A stretch of 64,000 nt of DNA, taken from assembly GCA_973895155.1 (NCBI GenBank), contig OZ316892.1, positions 27,900,001 through 27,964,000 of the forward strand. The letters are read 5' to 3'. Shown here one piece after another: positions 61,525 through 64,000 of this stretch; position 1 is the stretch's first letter; every line of letters begins with the position of its first letter. A program made the translations under genes and the position numbers. The stretch comes from Marsupella aquatica. Its lineage: Eukaryota > Marchantiophyta. The notes under the pieces are model-generated. The model was not told the origin of the DNA and searched no databases. It worked only from the letters and a program-made list of their open reading frames with translations.

Positions 61525-61882
61525 ATAAAAGGCGTAAGAGAAACAATTGTACTGAAATCGAATCGAAAACCGGCAGGATGCCAAGATCGGCCGGGAGCAT
61601 CTAACGAATCACTATGTGAATCCCGTGTACGGAACCGACGAGCACTGTCTGAGCTCTGTCAACAACGATTCAAGAAGAACTGAAAACCCACAAAGAAAGA
61701 CATGCCCTAAGCAAGCAAAGTCCTGGCGTCACACTAACAAGCACATTTGCTTCAAGAACGGCCCAGACTTGCTACAAGAACATGTTGCTAACTCAGGTAG
61801 TACACTAGCCCTAACTACATACCTAGCGGGCAGGCGAGGGACATGCCGATGTGCATAAGAGGCACTGTCCCTCGGCATGACA
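61525..61882 (-). repeat. element B block Y1
   Basis: 358 bp, minus strand TGTCATGCC...CGCCTTTTAT, at the 5' end of element B, flanked by the AGGA duplicate. It has no adjoining X. It continues into TCAAGAAGAACTGCCGCC, the candidate primer-binding region, which I could not assign to a tRNA. Confidence 0.94.
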
Positions 61883-61951
61883 AGGAGAGCTTGTGCAAGG
61901 AGGTTTTGTGTGGCCATGGTGACCAAAGTTTAATAAAGCTCTTGTGTGTCC
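61883..61951 (+). repeat. LTR-like repeat (family C, right part)
   Basis: Continuation of the repeat at 42010-42513 beyond element B: GGAGAGCTTGTGCAAGG then TAATAAAGCTCTTGTGTGTCC, matching 13388-13460. The solo element A repeat starts immediately after. Confidence 0.6.
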
Positions 61952-62418
61952 TGTCACACCATTCTGAGTAGTGTAGTAGTATATCGTGCTATTAGAGTAT
62001 GTACGTTTGGTATGAGTGCTATTGGAGCCGATAAGGTTCTGTCAGGTTTGTGTGAGAGGGTACTTCTCACTTGTGAGGCATTGAAAGGTCATCTTTCAAT
62101 GTTGAGCCTTGGAGAGAGAGGAGCTTGAGTGTGGCTATGGTGGCTGTGAGCTTCGCTTGTGTAACGTGGATTCCTTGAGTAGTGCAAGGTGCGTTGGCTT
62201 GACATACGTGTGTGATCGGATCGGTGCGGGATCGATGGGGTATTGTTGACCGGGATCGTTGTGCCAATTGTATTGAGATTATTGTGGGTTTTGGACATGT
62301 GTGGACATGAGTTCCACTTGTATTCCATTCTCTTGTGTTTGTGATGTGGCAGTGTGACTATGTTTGGATGTATGTGACAAGCGATGTATGTTGTGTAGCG
62401 ATATGTATGCGCACGACA
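61952..62418 (+). mobile_element. solo terminal repeat of element A family (Y+X, 467 bp)
   Basis: Begins TGTCACACC and ends GCGCACGACA, exactly 330 + 137 bp with no GC between Y and X, the same as the Y2-X2 end of element A. This is what recombination between Y1 and Y2 of a full-length element would leave. Flanking tetramers (GTCC before, ACCC after) do not match, so the target duplication has decayed or one flank was lost. Confidence 0.9.
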
Positions 62419-64000
62419 ACCCAAAGACTGGCCAGGGAAACAGCCTTGGCGCGCAGAGGCCACCCAATGGGTCAGAGACGAAGGAGACTTGTCAATCTAA
62501 TCTACAGGTCAAACCTCTACCTTGAACAACTAAAACAATTCATAGAGGCCTTGGTGTGGCTCGTTGTTGAATACTGCCCACCACACAAGGTGAAGACTCA
62601 CCAGTCAATGTTGCTCCTTATTGGGCATTGTCCACACTGCAAGTTGAAGACTTGCCATTCAATGTTGCTCATTATATATCGCGCAGTGCCCATCCCTCAA
62701 GGTGAAGACATGAGCATGGATGTCTTCACATTTCCAAATGTTACTTACAGTACACGGATCCACATAAGTTCAGAGTTTGCAATTTTCATTGCCAAAAGTG
62801 AAGTTCTAAGTTCAAACTTCAAATTGACTAGGTTGTGCACGACTCTCATCCCAAAGTGGGGTTCACTTGACACTTGGAAAATTTGGAGGTCACTCACTTA
62901 TCACCTATATGGAAACGGGAAGGCAAGGAACATCAAAGAGTGGGACACAAGGGGCTGTAATAAATGAGTTTTCCGCACACCTTGGACCTGAAGGTAAAAT
63001 TGGATTAAACCCTAAACCCTGAAGTCCAAGAATTGAGTGAAACGCCACTCATGGAATTGTCATCACCAGTCATCAAATTGTAGCCACAAGATGTGTACAG
63101 GTCCAGCCACTTGTAACTCCACCCTACTTCAAGCAGCTGTACAACATGAGTTTAGAAAGTAATTATAGGTGATGTAGTTGGGATTCCAATCAGGACATCA
63201 GCGGGGCGGGGGGGGGGGGGGGTTTCTCTCCTAGAAAGTACTCACCTGGTTGAAGGCTTTCTCACCTCATTGAGGTCTTGTTGAAGAGTGATGGCTGCTG
63301 AGTAGCTTCTAGGGCATGGGCAAGGGAGATGTCTTGCGAATCCTGTTCCCCCTCAATTGATGGCAATGGCACACTCCATAATGGATCTCAGTCATAACAT
63401 GCTGCAGAGCTAGGCTCAAGAATTTTGCTTATGTCTATGATGCTGGGTGAGGCCAGCCCAATCTTGGCACACCCTGAGGGCCCACATATATAACTTGTTG
63501 AAAGTTAACCATTCATGGTCAGTGTTTAGGGGTATTGCTTTAGGCTTACCTGAGGTTGGGACACAAAGTTTCACCCTGTGAGTTTATGTATAGTAATGCC
63601 CTGGTAACAGCACATTGAGGGCCATAACACCCTAACAATCAGGCTTTAGCTTCTCCTTAAAGCACCAAACACTACAGTGCAAAGAGAAAAATTACGAAAA
63701 GAATCAAGTACAACTCTATCGCCAGCCCACAACCAGACAATACCAACAACCCCAATTATGCACATGACAGCTCCCTTCAGATGTGCCACCTCAAATTGAT
63801 ATAGAGAGGGGCAGTGGCAGAGAGGAATTTGTTGAAGGGTTAAGGACGCACTTGCTGGAATTTATGCAAATGATGGGTGTCAAACTTTCTATGGGATACA
63901 GTGAAAGGACATGGAGTTTGTGGAGGGTCATTACAAATGATGGGTGTCAAACAGTACTTGCAAGGTTGGGAAAAAAGGTTGTCATTCTTTTCTCGAGAAT
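62419..64000. other. sequence beyond the solo repeat; no gene recognised
   Basis: The plus-strand frame running to 62967 starts inside the solo repeat and shows no domain. At about 62577, 62630 and 62690 are three imperfect copies of a segment with GGTGAAGAC (or AGTTGAAGAC), CA.TCAATGTTGCTC and GGGCA/TGCCCA. A poly-G run lies at about 63205-63222. The remainder is AT-balanced with no motif. Confidence 0.4.

Larger units (their letters stand above)
42514..61882 (-). mobile_element. element B: DNMT- and PHD-bearing Ty3/gypsy-type retrotransposon with split direct repeats, interrupted by element A
   Basis: On the minus strand, 5' to 3': Y1 (61882-61525), leader, gag, [element A insertion 58150-48619], protease, methyltransferase, RT, RNase H, integrase, PHD finger, polypurine tract, X1 (43227-43052), GC, Y2 (43049-42692), AT, X2 (42689-42514). 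The ends are TGTC...GACA, with a 4-bp duplication AGGA at 42510-42513 and 61883-61886. Without element A and its duplicate it is 9833 bp. Gene order (integrase after RNase H) and RT/integrase motifs place it with Ty3/gypsy. The open frame is broken, so it is not autonomous now. Y1 and Y2 differ at about 8 of 358 sites by eye. Confidence 0.9.

Overview
The window is nuclear DNA from a streptophyte with motile (flagellated) cells, most likely a charophycean green alga of the Chara type. The reasons are: intron-rich genes with GT-AG introns and plant-type sequences; an intraflagellar transport gene (IFT88), which seed plants have lost; a plant-type Tousled kinase; and a repeat-rich background containing Ty3/gypsy elements that carry a cytosine methyltransferase, a combination I recall being reported from charophytes. 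The species call is an inference; no search was possible.

Layout. Bases 1-38,000 are gene space with five intact-looking, multi-exon host genes, each rebuilt here from splice sites with matching phases: a Tousled-like kinase (minus, 420-7687), Mediator subunit MED31 (plus, 14381-16390), IFT88 (plus, 19716-25471), a TauD-family Fe(II)/2-oxoglutarate dioxygenase (plus, 28082-30234) and a P1B copper ATPase of the HMA5/RAN1 type (minus, 31371-37043). The genes are unrelated in function and separated by 1-7 kb of AT-rich spacer holding minisatellites and fragments of dispersed repeats. From about 39,700 to the end the window is a transposon nest: an inverted pair of repeat arms around a 5'-truncated LINE with an 18-bp target duplication, then a 9.8-kb Ty3/gypsy-type element B on the minus strand (42514-61882) into which a second, 9.5-kb element A on the plus strand (48619-58150) has inserted, then a solo copy of element A's terminal repeat (61952-62418).

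The most interesting part is elements A and B. Both encode gag, an aspartic protease, a C5-cytosine DNA methyltransferase domain between protease and reverse transcriptase, then RT, RNase H, a DDE integrase, and a PHD finger at the extreme C-terminus. Neither has ordinary LTRs. Each starts with block Y alone and ends with X-GC-Y-X, that is Y1-[ORFs]-X1-Y2-X2, the split-direct-repeat layout known from tyrosine-recombinase retrotransposons (DIRS/Ngaro type) and from Chlamydomonas TOC1, but here in elements with an integrase and 4-bp target duplications. Block lengths agree exactly between copies (A: Y 330, X 137; B: Y 358, X 176), and the solo repeat is exactly Y+X (467 bp). The X1/Y2 joint of both is the palindrome GACAGCTGTC, which looks like a joint between the two element ends. 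Both copies are dead: A has ten in-frame stops, all TAG or TGA; B is split by A and has two frameshifts and two stops.
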